A DNA stretch of 64,000 nt, taken from assembly GCA_046349915.1 (NCBI GenBank), contig JAXMBL010000006.1, forward strand, positions 124,001-188,000. Reading direction: 5' to 3'. Made by a program: the position numbers and the translations under genes. Below, one piece after another: positions 9,160 to 17,584 of this stretch (position 1 is the first letter of the stretch; the number at the start of each line of letters is the position of its first letter). Origin of the DNA: CAIXSC01 sp046349915. Its GTDB lineage: Bacteria > Planctomycetota > Planctomycetia > Pirellulales > Pirellulaceae. The notes beneath the pieces are model-generated. The model was not told the DNA's origin, ran no database searches, and was given only the letters and a program-made list of their open reading frames with translations.

Positions 9160-11535
9160 ATGGGACGCGTCGTGGTCGTGCTCGGCGGGAACGCGTTTGT
9201 CGCTCCCGGCCAACGGTTGTCGATCGAAGGGCAGATCCAGTTTGCTCACCAGTCGATGGCGGCTCTAGCGCCGCTGCTGGACGACGACACCGAGCTCTTG
9301 ATTTCCCACGGCAATGGTCCTCAGGTCGGCCAAATCCTCACGCGGGTTGAGGCCGCGCTGGGCAAGGCCTATCCGCTGCCGCTGGAAGTATGTGTCGCCG
9401 AGTCGCAGGGGGAACTGGGTTACGTTCTCCAACAAGCGATCCACAATGTGCTGCTGAGTCGTGGAGTGACTCGACCGTCGGCGGTCATCCTCAGCCGCGT
9501 GGAAGTCGATCCCGCGGATGAGGCGTTTAGCCACCCAACGAAGCCGATCGGCGTCTTCTACGACGCCGATCAAGCAGAACGATTGAAGTCTCTCGGTTTC
9601 GCCATGACCGAGGACTCGGGGCGAGGCTGGCGTCGAGTGGTCCCTTCGCCGAGGCCTCGTACGGTGCTCGAGTTGCAGGTAGTTCGACGATTGTTGGAAG
9701 AACGCGTGATCGTGATCGCGGCGGGCGGCGGCGGAATCCCGGTGGCTCGAGGTGCGGGCGTGTGGGCAGGCGTCGAAGCGGTGATCGACAAAGACCTGAC
9801 CGGCGCCTTGCTCGCCCGCCAACTTAACGCCGACCAGTTCATCATTCTCACCAATGTACCGTGCGCGTACCTTCATTTTCGATCAGCGTCCCCGCAGCCT
9901 ATCGCGCATATGTCGGCGAACGAGGCGCGACAGTGGATCAAGGAAGGTCAATTTGCGCCGGGGAGCATGTTGCCCAAAATCGAAGCGGCGGTGGAATTCG
10001 TCGAGCATACGGGCCGGGAAGCGATCGTGTGCAATCCGGCCAATTTACACCTCGCGCTACAAGGCGAAGCTGGTACTCGAGTGAGTCCGCGCGCAGCCCC
10101 AAATTCACAACCTGATCATCTCGCCGCGGAGCCACTTGACCGACCCGATATTCGCTCGCTCGCCGCCTCGCCCCATCGAAAGTCGGCGGTGGAATCTCGC
10201 CTCCCCTATCGCAGTCTCATCTTGGGCGCCGCGGGACGCGACTTCCATAACTTTCTCACGTTCTTCCGCGATCGTCCCGAGTTTGAAGTGTGCGGGTTTA
10301 CGGCCGCGCAAATCCCTTTCATCGAGCAGCGAGAGTTTCCGGCGTCGCTGTCGGGACCGCTTTACGAACGGCCCTTGCCAATTTACTCGGAAGAGCGATT
10401 GGGGGAACTCATTCAGCGACTCGCGATCGATTTCGTCTTCCTGGCGTATAGCGACTTGTCGCACGAGGAAGTGATGCATCGAGCGAGTATCGCGCACGCC
10501 CATGGGGCGAGCTTCGCGCTGTTGGGCCCCAAACACACGCAACTCATCGCGTCCAAACCTGTCATCTCGGTGACCGCGGTGCGAACGGGCGCCGGGAAGA
10601 GCCCCATCTCCCAATTCCTTGCCCAGCGATTGCGAGAGCAAGGCCAGCGGGTGGGAGTGTTGCGACATCCCATGCCCTATGGCGACTTGGAACGACAACG
10701 CGTGGAGCGAATTGCGAGTTGGGAGGATCTGGTTCGCTATCAATGCACGGTCGAGGAGCGCGAGGAATATGAACCGTACGTTGAGTTGGGAATCCCCATC
10801 TTCGCGGGCGTTGATTACGCCAGCGTGTTGATGGCCGCGGAGCAAGAAGCGGACCTGATCTTGTGGGATGGCGGCAATAACGACTTTTCGTTCCTTCGAC
10901 CCGACTTGTCGATCGTCGTTGTCGACGCATTACGTCCCGGGCATGAGTATCAGTACCACCCAGGCGAATCCAATGCGAGATCCGCCGACGTACTCGTGAT
11001 CAACAAAGTAAGTCGGGTATCGGAGTCGACGCGGAGTCAACTGCGAGAGGAACTCAGACGACTGAATTCAACGGCCGACATCATCGAAGCAGAACTGGAA
11101 CTGACAGTAACGCCCGACGATGCGATTGCTGGCCGGCGAGTGCTCGTGGTCGAGGATGGTCCAACTTTGACGCATGGAGGCATGGCTTATGGGGCTGGCA
11201 TGATCGCCGCTCGCGAAGGCCGAGCCGGCGGCATTGTCGACCCGCGCCCCGCCGCGGTAGGCACTCTCGCCCAGGCCTACTCGCAATTCCCCCATCTCGA
11301 GGCAGTTGTGCCGGCGTTAGGCTATTCCCCGCAACAGCTAGACGACTTGGCTCGTACCATTAATGAAAGCGGCGCCGAGTTGATCATTGACGCGAGTCCT
11401 TGTAGCCTGGAACGGCTGATTTCGATCAGGCAACCGATCGTGCGGGTGCGATATCGCTTCCAACAGTTGACGGGGCCTGATTTGATGCCACTCGTCGAAC
11501 GTATTGTGCGAAAACCCCGGACTATCGAATCATGA
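9160..11535 (+). CDS. carbamate kinase fused to a cyclic 2,3-diphosphoglycerate synthase-like GTPase
   Basis: One uninterrupted 791-residue frame. Residues 1-302 are carbamate kinase (amino acid kinase fold): VLGGNAF at 7-13, SHGNGPQVGQ at 49-58, the ESQGELGY segment at 81-88 and AAGGGGIPV at 187-195. This enzyme makes ATP from carbamoyl phosphate and ADP, or runs in reverse. Residues 303-350 are a Pro/Ser-rich linker. Residues 351-791 match the cPGS-like family (COG2403): RSLILGAAGRDFHNF, a P-loop VRTGAGKS at 474-481, LILWDGGNND at 566-575, NKVSR at 615-619 and HGGMAYGAG. GAGGAG lies seven bases before the ATG. No ornithine carbamoyltransferase or arginine deiminase gene is nearby. The stop overlaps the next start (ATGA). 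The carbamate kinase half is sure; the chemistry of the second half is inferred from fold only. Confidence 0.86.
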   Translation: MGRVVVVLGGNAFVAPGQRLSIEGQIQFAHQSMAALAPLLDDDTELLISHGNGPQVGQILTRVEAALGKAYPLPLEVCVAESQGELGYVLQQAIHNVLLSRGVTRPSAVILSRVEVDPADEAFSHPTKPIGVFYDADQAERLKSLGFAMTEDSGRGWRRVVPSPRPRTVLELQVVRRLLEERVIVIAAGGGGIPVARGAGVWAGVEAVIDKDLTGALLARQLNADQFIILTNVPCAYLHFRSASPQPIAHMSANEARQWIKEGQFAPGSMLPKIEAAVEFVEHTGREAIVCNPANLHLALQGEAGTRVSPRAAPNSQPDHLAAEPLDRPDIRSLAASPHRKSAVESRLPYRSLILGAAGRDFHNFLTFFRDRPEFEVCGFTAAQIPFIEQREFPASLSGPLYERPLPIYSEERLGELIQRLAIDFVFLAYSDLSHEEVMHRASIAHAHGASFALLGPKHTQLIASKPVISVTAVRTGAGKSPISQFLAQRLREQGQRVGVLRHPMPYGDLERQRVERIASWEDLVRYQCTVEEREEYEPYVELGIPIFAGVDYASVLMAAEQEADLILWDGGNNDFSFLRPDLSIVVVDALRPGHEYQYHPGESNARSADVLVINKVSRVSESTRSQLREELRRLNSTADIIEAELELTVTPDDAIAGRRVLVVEDGPTLTHGGMAYGAGMIAAREGRAGGIVDPRPAAVGTLAQAYSQFPHLEAVVPALGYSPQQLDDLARTINESGAELIIDASPCSLERLISIRQPIVRVRYRFQQLTGPDLMPLVERIVRKPRTIES

Positions 11536-12011
11536 CGGCCAAATCTGCGAACGTGCTTGCCAATCGTTGGTTGTGGTCCGCGCGGCGAGTTGCTCTTCTC
11601 GTGATCAGCACGCTGATCGTAGCGACATTGGTCGCCCGTGAGCGATCCGTTGAATCGGATGAGCCCCAAAGAAATTCGACTGCGATCCTGCTCGACAAAG
11701 ACAAAGAAGAGTCGTTGGCGTTGTTCCGCAAGAAAATCGAGCCCGCGCTCAAGCAGCACTGCTTCGAGTGTCACTCGAAGGACGCGGAAGAAGTAAAGGG
11801 AGAGTTGCTGCTCGATAGCCGTGAAGGTTTACGCCGAGGCGGCCCCAATGGACCGGCGGTCGTGCCGGGAGATGTGGAAGCAAGTTTCCTGATTCGCTCG
11901 ATTCGCTACAAGGAGGATGACTACAAAATGCCGCCGCGGGGGCGTTTGGATGACGACGTGATTCGTGACTTTGAAGCTTGGGTAAAGAGCGGCGCCGAGG
12001 ATGGCCGGTAA
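11532..12011 (+). CDS. small PSC1-type monohaem cytochrome c
   Basis: A 159-residue protein whose ATG overlaps the preceding stop as ATGA, implying coupled translation. Residues 18-35 form a hydrophobic signal or anchor segment. Residues 62-158 match the planctomycete PSC1 cytochrome domain: the haem motif CFECH (Cys77, Cys80, His81), GELLLDSREGLRRGG, GPAVVPG and the KMPP segment that supplies the axial methionine. PSC1 normally stands at the N-terminus of proteins of about 1000 residues that continue with DUF1549 and DUF1553. Here the frame stops just after the cytochrome domain, and no DUF1549 sequence follows, since the next 72 bases run into a convergent gene. It is therefore a stand-alone form or an old truncation. 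It would act on the periplasmic side. Confidence 0.82.
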   Translation: MTAKSANVLANRWLWSARRVALLVISTLIVATLVARERSVESDEPQRNSTAILLDKDKEESLALFRKKIEPALKQHCFECHSKDAEEVKGELLLDSREGLRRGGPNGPAVVPGDVEASFLIRSIRYKEDDYKMPPRGRLDDDVIRDFEAWVKSGAEDGR

Positions 12012-12083
12012 GAGCCCTCGCAAGTCCTGCAGACCTGCCTGCAAGAGACCTGCTCGCCAGAGATCGGGTCCCGTCCGACCTCT

Positions 12084-12437
12084 TTAGGCCATTCGCGTGC
12101 TAAGCAACTGTGTATACGACTGAAAGAACTGGCCCCGCGTCAGGACCGCGTGGCAGCCCGCGGCCATCGCGGCACGCAGCAAATCGTCATCCACGTGCGG
12201 TCCGAAGGCGACCACATGGGCCTGCGGAGCTTGAGCCAAGAGCGCGGGGACGACACTGGCCAACTCGAGCCCCGGCGTCGTCAAGTCAATCAACACGAGC
12301 GATACTCCCGCTGGGGCGCTGGCATCAAGCAAGCGATCGGGCGACATCACTATTTCCAACGTCTTGCCCAGCGTGTTGGCCGCCGCCAACACTCGCGACG
12401 AGAACATCAAGTCGGCAGTGAGAAATAGACCTTTCAT
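12084..12437 (-). CDS. receiver-like (pseudo-receiver) protein
   Basis: A 117-residue protein shaped like a CheY receiver: a first strand GLFLTAD, a third strand ending LVLIDLTTPG with a possible phospho-acceptor Asp51, a fourth strand HVVAFGPH and a fifth near HAVLTRG. The acidic pair that normally follows strand 1 is reduced, and the conserved lysine after strand 5 appears as arginine, so phosphorylation is doubtful. No output domain is present. Its start overlaps the stop of the polyprenyl synthase gene by four bases (ATGA), making it the last gene of a moaC operon. A role as a protein-interaction or regulatory module is inference only. Confidence 0.7.
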   Translation of the reverse strand: MKGLFLTADLMFSSRVLAAANTLGKTLEIVMSPDRLLDASAPAGVSLVLIDLTTPGLELASVVPALLAQAPQAHVVAFGPHVDDDLLRAAMAAGCHAVLTRGQFFQSYTQLLSTRMA

Positions 12438-13462
12438 CGCGAGCGAGCCACCACAAATTCGGCGAGTAATTGTAACGTTTGTTTCGCGGGTCCCTCGGGC
12501 AGCGAGTGCAAACGGCTGGCTGCTCGTCGAGCGTATTCGATGGCGACGTTCCGCGTGTAGGTGAACGAACCATGGCGTTCGAAACTTGGAGCGAGGATCG
12601 CCAGCGGATGGTCGACTTCTCCCAGGAGGGCTGACAACAACAGCCTGCGTTCGTCGCCGCTCGCTCGCGACAGCACATGCAGGATGGGCAAAGTCGGACG
12701 CTGTTTTGAAAGGTCGGTGCCTAAGGACTTGCCGGTGGTCTGTTCATCGCCTTGCAGGTCGAGCAGATCGTCGGCGATTTGGAAGGCGATGCCTAGTTCG
12801 CGGCCGTACGCGGCCATCTCGGCGGTCAACTCGGGCGACGCCCCGGCGTAGTGGGCGCCCAAATGACAACTCACCGCGCACAACTCGGCCGTCTTGGCCT
12901 CGATGATTGAGAAGTACTCCGCCTCGTTCAGGTCGAAGCGTCCGCGAATCCCCTTCTGCCTCAATTCGCCTTCACACACGATATTCGTGGCGTGTCCAAT
13001 CAGCCGACAGGCCAGCGTCGTGGGCAACGTGCTGGCCAGATAGAACGCATGAGTAAATAAGAAGTCGCCGAGCAGAACGCTGGCTTCGTTATCCCAGCGG
13101 GCATTGACCGTCGCCAAATGTCGACGTAGATCGGCTTCGTCGATAACGTCGTCATGCACCAGCGTCGCCGTATGAATCATCTCGACAACCGTGGCCAGCG
13201 TCAGATGGTCTGGCTGGACGGGACCGACGGCTTTGGCGGCGAGCAGCAGCAAAGCGGGTCGTAGTCGTTTGCCGCCCAGCAAGCAGCCGTACCGCACCAG
13301 TTCGTCGACATACGGATAATCGCTGCGCAATTCGCTGCGCAACCGCTGCTCGACTTCGTCAAGTTCCGCCGCAATCGGCGCGAACAACGTTTCTCGCAGA
13401 CTGATTCCGGGATCATCGGTCGTCTGGCCGGGGGACGGGGGAGAAGCGGAGAGGGGCGTCAT
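12434..13462 (-). CDS. polyprenyl diphosphate synthase (IspB/heptaprenyl type)
   Basis: A 342-residue trans-prenyltransferase that adds isopentenyl diphosphate units to make the quinone side chain. The diagnostic motifs are GGKRLRP (63-69), the first aspartate-rich motif HDDVIDEADLRR (Asp104, Asp105, Asp108) and the second, IADDLLD (231-235). It lacks a signal peptide and acts in the cytoplasm. The chain-length class is not certain, but the small residues before the first motif (HTATLVHDD) fit long-chain synthases of the octaprenyl or heptaprenyl type. Since mqnA and mqnC are in the same window, the product is probably the menaquinone tail. It begins five bases after moaC ends and overlaps the receiver-like gene. 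Confidence 0.92.
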   Translation of the reverse strand: MTPLSASPPSPGQTTDDPGISLRETLFAPIAAELDEVEQRLRSELRSDYPYVDELVRYGCLLGGKRLRPALLLLAAKAVGPVQPDHLTLATVVEMIHTATLVHDDVIDEADLRRHLATVNARWDNEASVLLGDFLFTHAFYLASTLPTTLACRLIGHATNIVCEGELRQKGIRGRFDLNEAEYFSIIEAKTAELCAVSCHLGAHYAGASPELTAEMAAYGRELGIAFQIADDLLDLQGDEQTTGKSLGTDLSKQRPTLPILHVLSRASGDERRLLLSALLGEVDHPLAILAPSFERHGSFTYTRNVAIEYARRAASRLHSLPEGPAKQTLQLLAEFVVARSR

Positions 13463-13467
13463 GTTGG

Positions 13468-13959
13468 CTATTCCTCACTATTGCCGCGCGAGCGAACCCA
13501 ATGGCCGCTCCGGCCGCCCGACTTTTCCACCAGTCGGACAGCTTCGATCGCCATCCCGCGATCGACCGCCTTGCACATGTCGTAAATGGTCAACCCCGCG
13601 ACCGAGACCGCGGTCAGCGCCTCCATTTCGACCCCAGTCCGAGCCGTGACCTTCACGGTGGCTTCGATCCGCACCGATTGGTCGTCGGGAAAATCGAAGG
13701 CGAGGGTGACGGCGTCGAGCGGGAGCGGATGACACAGCGGAATCAGGTCGGCCGTTTTCTTGGCGGCCATAATCCCGGCCAACCGCGCGACTTCCAGCAC
13801 GTCCCCCTTCGCGAACCCACGATCACGAATTCGCATCTGGGTTTCCGGCTGCATCGTGATTCGACCCTCGGCTCGAGCCACGCGAGTCGTCACGGATTTT
13901 TCGCCCACGTCGACCATGCGGCTTGCGCCGTGATCATCGAAATGGGTCAAATCGGCCAT
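13468..13959 (-). CDS. moaC: cyclic pyranopterin monophosphate synthase MoaC
   Basis: MoaC converts the MoaA product (3',8-cyclo-GTP) into cyclic pyranopterin monophosphate in molybdenum cofactor synthesis. The start at 13959 opens MADLTHFDDHGASRMVDVG, the usual MoaC opening; the track-length extension upstream has no homologous sequence. Core motifs are LIPLCHPLPL (72-81), GVEMEALTAVSVA (109-121), DMCKAVD (127-133) and KSGGRSG near the C-terminus. At 163 residues it has the normal length. No moaA, moaB, moaD or moaE lies nearby; its operon partners are polyprenyl synthase and a receiver-like protein, an odd grouping. The 206 bases upstream are divergent with the DUF1501 gene. Confidence 0.96.
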   Translation of the reverse strand: MADLTHFDDHGASRMVDVGEKSVTTRVARAEGRITMQPETQMRIRDRGFAKGDVLEVARLAGIMAAKKTADLIPLCHPLPLDAVTLAFDFPDDQSVRIEATVKVTARTGVEMEALTAVSVAGLTIYDMCKAVDRGMAIEAVRLVEKSGGRSGHWVRSRGNSEE

Positions 13960-14165
13960 GAGCGGGTTTCCAAAGGTCAAAGGCTGGAGAGCGCCATTGT
14001 AAGCCAACTCGCCCGACCACGGGCAGGGGACTCACAACACTCCCCTAACCGCAACTCGCCTCCCGATGTAACCGACGACGGGATCAATGTTTGTCGATTA
14101 GAGTCGGAATGGGTAAGATATGACCTCCCACCCTTTCGTCCCCCGCCCCTCGACGAGGTCTCTCG

Positions 14166-15500
14166 ATGATCGCGTTCGGTCGTTTCACCGCCTCGGACGG
14201 CGTACGTTTGGATCGTCGAGCTTTTGTGACGGCTGGAGCGACTCTTCCCTGGCTGTCCGCGTTCGGCGGCATCCACGAGCTTCAGGCAGCGGAAAACGCA
14301 GCTCGCGCAAAGTCGACCATTTTCGTCTGGCTCTGGGGCGCCCCCAGTCACCTCGACACCTTCGACCCGAAACCCACGGCGCCCAGCGGCTATCGCGGAC
14401 CGTTCGCCTCCATCGCCACTCGCACCCCTGGCGGCCGAGTTACCGAGCTGTTGCCGCGCCTGGCGGCTCGCAGCCACCTTTACTCCATCGTTCGCTCCCA
14501 CATCACTCATGACGGCGGCCATCCGCAAGCCGGAACGCTCGGCATGACCGGCTACAAGGAGGGGCCCGGCCCCGTTCAACCTTGTTTTGGTTCCATCGTG
14601 GCCCGGCATCGAGGCCCTGGCGTGCTCCCCCCCTACGTAATGCTCGGCAAGGGAGTGCCGCGCGATGTCGTCAAGCAGGTCGTGGGCTATGGCGGCGGGG
14701 ACTGGGGCAAGGCGTACGATCCGTTCCTCGTCCATTGCGATGAGGTGGGAGAAGTCGCCATCCCCGCACTCGAAATGCTGGAGGGCCTCACCCCACAGCG
14801 TCTAGCCGACCGCCAAGCGCTTGCCAAACAACTCGATTTGTTCGAGCGACGCGTGGCGGAGCCGCAATTTGCGGCCTGGAATCGCAGCCTTCAGCAGGCT
14901 CACACTCTATTGACCACCCGCTCGGCCGTCGCCGCACTCGACCTTAGCCGCGAGCCCGAATCGCGACGCGAATCGTACGGACAAACGGCTTTCGGCCAAA
15001 GCCTTCTACTGGCTCGACGATTGGTCGAGGCGGACGTGCCGTTCATTCACGTGAATTGGAGCGAGTATGTGGAGGCGTTGACCCCCAACACGGACTTTGG
15101 CTGGGACACTCACATCCACAATTTCGACCTCCTGCCAACTCGACATTGCCCGATCTTCGACCGCGCCTTTGCCGCCCTGCTCGACGACCTCCACGACCGC
15201 AATCTGCTCGACTCAACGCTGGTCGTCTGCATGGGTGAATTCGGGCGTACGCCGAAAATCAACAACCGAGCGGCTCGCGATCATTGGCCTCAGTGCTACT
15301 TCTCGCTCTGGGCCGGCGGCGGCGTTAAACCAGGTCGCATTGTCGGCGCCAGTGATGCGAAGGGCGAACACCCAATTACTCGTCCCATCGAACCGCCCGC
15401 CATCGGGGCGACCATCTGCGACTTGATGGGCGTCAACAGCGTCGTTCGAGCTCAGTTGAACGCCTTGCCCGGCGGGGCGGCCATCGAGGAATTACTGTGA
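14166..15500 (+). CDS. DUF1501 family exported protein
   Basis: A 444-residue member of DUF1501 (sulfatase/alkaline-phosphatase-like fold, abundant in planctomycetes, function unknown). The N-terminus carries a Tat-like signal with LDRRAFVTAGATLPWLSAF. Typical segments are FVWLWGAPSHLDTFDPKP, RSHLYSIVRSHITHDGGHPQAG, RLVEADVPFIHVNW, GWDTHIHNF, VVCMGEFGRTPKIN and HWPQCYFSLWAGGG. In most planctomycetes DUF1501 genes are paired with PSC1/DUF1549/DUF1553 genes; here the pair is missing, although an isolated PSC1 gene lies 2.2 kb upstream. The stop overlaps the next start as GTGA, and three genes (14166-17505) form one likely operon of outer, propeller-rich proteins. Confidence 0.92.
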   Translation: MIAFGRFTASDGVRLDRRAFVTAGATLPWLSAFGGIHELQAAENAARAKSTIFVWLWGAPSHLDTFDPKPTAPSGYRGPFASIATRTPGGRVTELLPRLAARSHLYSIVRSHITHDGGHPQAGTLGMTGYKEGPGPVQPCFGSIVARHRGPGVLPPYVMLGKGVPRDVVKQVVGYGGGDWGKAYDPFLVHCDEVGEVAIPALEMLEGLTPQRLADRQALAKQLDLFERRVAEPQFAAWNRSLQQAHTLLTTRSAVAALDLSREPESRRESYGQTAFGQSLLLARRLVEADVPFIHVNWSEYVEALTPNTDFGWDTHIHNFDLLPTRHCPIFDRAFAALLDDLHDRNLLDSTLVVCMGEFGRTPKINNRAARDHWPQCYFSLWAGGGVKPGRIVGASDAKGEHPITRPIEPPAIGATICDLMGVNSVVRAQLNALPGGAAIEELL

Positions 15501-16507
15501 GAAATTCACTCGTCGTTCGCTGGCATCTCGCAGCTGCCGGTTGGCCAGCGAGTCGCTGTTGGGCGCTGCTGCTGACCTTGCTCGCCTTATCATCGTCCTG
15601 GGTCGAGTCGGCTGAACCGAGACGATTGACGTTCGATGGGCAAGTGAAAACCGCCCCGGTCTTTGTCGAGGGCGGCAAAGCTCTGGTTTACTCGGCGCAA
15701 ACACGATTCAACCAACTCACGCTGCTACGCATCCCCGTCGACGTCAACGATGTCGCTAGCAAGGCGACTCCCGAGTCGTTGCACCCATCGGCGACCACCT
15801 CCGAGCTATCTCCCGCGTACTCTAAGGACGAGCAGGTCTTTTCGTACATTCGCAACAACGGCAACCTGCACGTGGCGCTGGTTATCGAGGATCGAGCCGC
15901 CGCTCAGACTCGCGAAATCGATCCCGGCGGCGGATTTGCGGGCATTCAGTACGCCACGGTGGCGCCGAACGGCAAACGGATCGCGTTTGCGTTTCCCGAG
16001 CGGGGCGGGGGTCAGCAGATTTGGGAGATTGGAGTCGATGGGCAAGACAAGCGAGCGCTCACATCCGATTCGTCCTTCGACTCGTGTCCCGCGTATTCGC
16101 CCGACGGACGTCTACTCGCTTTCGCCTCGACTCGATCGGGCAATTTTGACATACATGTGATGACGTTGCCGGGAGGAGTGATCAATCCAGTGACCTCCCA
16201 TCGTGGAATCGACTTACATCCGTCTTGGTCGCCCGATGGTCGACGAATCGCCTATACGAGCTTGCGAGGCGGCAACTACGACGTGTTTGTGGTCGACGCG
16301 GACACGGCGCCGCCGCTGGTTGATACCGCCGACGACGCGGTCATTGATCTTGAATCGAACGTCCCCGACCCACAGGCGGTCCGCGTCACCACTCACGCGG
16401 AACGGGACGACTATCCAACGTGGCATCCCGCTGGCCGCCATCTCGTCACGGTGTCGGAACGCCAGGGAAAACACGATCTCTACCTCTGGGAAGTGCGACC
16501 TCAATAG
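15497..16507 (+). CDS. TolB-like (PD40) beta-propeller secreted protein
   Basis: A 336-residue protein starting with GTG at 15497, which overlaps the DUF1501 stop (GTGA). A signal peptide covers residues 1-38 (ends near VESAEP). The rest is a series of WD40-like PD40 blades: LSPAYSKDEQVFSYIR, ATVAPNGKRIAFAFPE, SCPAYSPDGRLLAFASTRSG, HPSWSPDGRRIAYTSLRGG and DYPTWHPAGRHLVTVSERQG. This is the TolB propeller type, usually a periplasmic protein-binding or scaffold domain. No enzyme domain is attached. Its coupling to the DUF1501 gene and the following WD40 gene suggests a shared complex or shared expression, but no function is assigned. Confidence 0.88.
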   Translation: MRNSLVVRWHLAAAGWPASRCWALLLTLLALSSSWVESAEPRRLTFDGQVKTAPVFVEGGKALVYSAQTRFNQLTLLRIPVDVNDVASKATPESLHPSATTSELSPAYSKDEQVFSYIRNNGNLHVALVIEDRAAAQTREIDPGGGFAGIQYATVAPNGKRIAFAFPERGGGQQIWEIGVDGQDKRALTSDSSFDSCPAYSPDGRLLAFASTRSGNFDIHVMTLPGGVINPVTSHRGIDLHPSWSPDGRRIAYTSLRGGNYDVFVVDADTAPPLVDTADDAVIDLESNVPDPQAVRVTTHAERDDYPTWHPAGRHLVTVSERQGKHDLYLWEVRPQ

Positions 16508-16518
16508 GGAACCGCAAA

Positions 16519-17505
16519 ATGCCAATCGATCCCGCCAAGACGAAGATAGATAGCCAATGGGCTCACACCAGTCCCCTGATCGCCTGTCGCTTCGATCCCC
16601 TGGGAAGATTCGTTTTCACTTCCGCGGAAGACAACACCATCCAACGCTGGGAACTGACGAAAGGCGAGAAAACCGCCTGGGGAGGCCACGATAGTTGGGT
16701 GTTCGCCCTGGGAGTCACTCCGGATGGCGCCACGTTGATCAGCGGCGGCGGCGACGGACGATTGATCTGGTGGAACGCGGCGGACGCTAAACCCGAAGCC
16801 GTGCGGCGAGTGGACGCTCACCAAGGCTGGATCCGCCAACTGTCGATCAGCGCGGATGGACAAGCGGTCGCGACCGCGGGCAACGACCAAAAAGTACGGC
16901 TTTGGAAAGTCGCCGACGGCGCCCTTCTGCGTGAATTCCATGGCCACGAGAATCAGGTCTACTCGGTGCTGTTCCACCCCGCGGGAACGTGGGTCTTGAG
17001 CGGCGATTTGTTGGGATTCGTACGTCAGTGGGATGTTTCGACCGGCGCCTCGGCCCGGCAATTCGAAGCCAAAGATCTCCACTCGTACAACGGCGGCCAA
17101 GGGGTGCACTTCGGCGGGATTCGAGCGATCGCGTTAAGTCGCGATGGTAAGCAAATGGCCTGCGGCGGTCTTCACAAAGCCGAAAACCCGCTCGGCGCCG
17201 TCCACGAACCACTGATGGTCATCTTCGACTGGGAGTCTCAAAAAGTCGTTCAGTCGTGCGTGGCCGATGGCGCCAAAGGAAGCCTCTGGCGACTCGTGCA
17301 GCATCCCGAAGGGCTCTGGATCGGGGCCTCCGGTGGAAGCAGCGGCGGCTTCCTACACTTCTGGAAATCCGACCAAGCCAAGGAATCTCATCGGTTCCAA
17401 CTACCCAACCTGGCCCGTGACTTCGACCTCAACGCAGACAGTTCCCGCTTCGCCACCACGCACTACGACAAACACCTAAGAATAGGCAGCTTTGAGAAAG
17501 GATGA
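16519..17505 (+). CDS. WD40 repeat protein
   Basis: A 328-residue protein made of WD40 blades with WD-like ends: LIACRFDPLGRFVFTSAEDN, WVFALGVTPDGATLISGGGD, WIRQLSISADGQAVATAGND, QVYSVLFHPAGTWVLSGD and the later IRAIALSRDGKQMACGG. The ATG at 16519 is preferred to upstream starts because those lie inside the previous gene and give no blade. It has no signal peptide, unlike its neighbour, so it may stay in the cytoplasm. It begins 11 bases after the TolB-like gene, so they are surely cotranscribed. Function is probably protein binding; there is no evidence for a partner. Confidence 0.86.
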   Translation: MPIDPAKTKIDSQWAHTSPLIACRFDPLGRFVFTSAEDNTIQRWELTKGEKTAWGGHDSWVFALGVTPDGATLISGGGDGRLIWWNAADAKPEAVRRVDAHQGWIRQLSISADGQAVATAGNDQKVRLWKVADGALLREFHGHENQVYSVLFHPAGTWVLSGDLLGFVRQWDVSTGASARQFEAKDLHSYNGGQGVHFGGIRAIALSRDGKQMACGGLHKAENPLGAVHEPLMVIFDWESQKVVQSCVADGAKGSLWRLVQHPEGLWIGASGGSSGGFLHFWKSDQAKESHRFQLPNLARDFDLNADSSRFATTHYDKHLRIGSFEKG

Positions 17506-17542
17506 AGGATGAAGGAAGAAGAGTGAAGGGTGAAAACCAACA

Positions 17543-17584
17543 ACGAATGACGAATGACGAATGACGAATGACGAATGACTAATG
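17543..17584. repeat. 7-bp tandem repeat (ACGAATG) at a convergent gene junction
   Basis: ACGAATG is present five times without interruption (17543-17577), followed by one altered copy, ACTAATG (17578-17584). The array fills most of the gap between the WD40 gene and the convergent phosphodiesterase gene. The change G to T in the last copy provides the CTA that is the stop codon (TAG on the minus strand, 17579-17581). Just before it, GATGAAG-type purine-rich repeats occur at about 17500-17535. Confidence 0.9.

Noticed and set aside
12012..12083. Possible continuation of the PSC1 gene into DUF1549
   Set aside because: Only 72 bases separate the stop from the convergent gene, and no DUF1549 sequence is visible in any frame.
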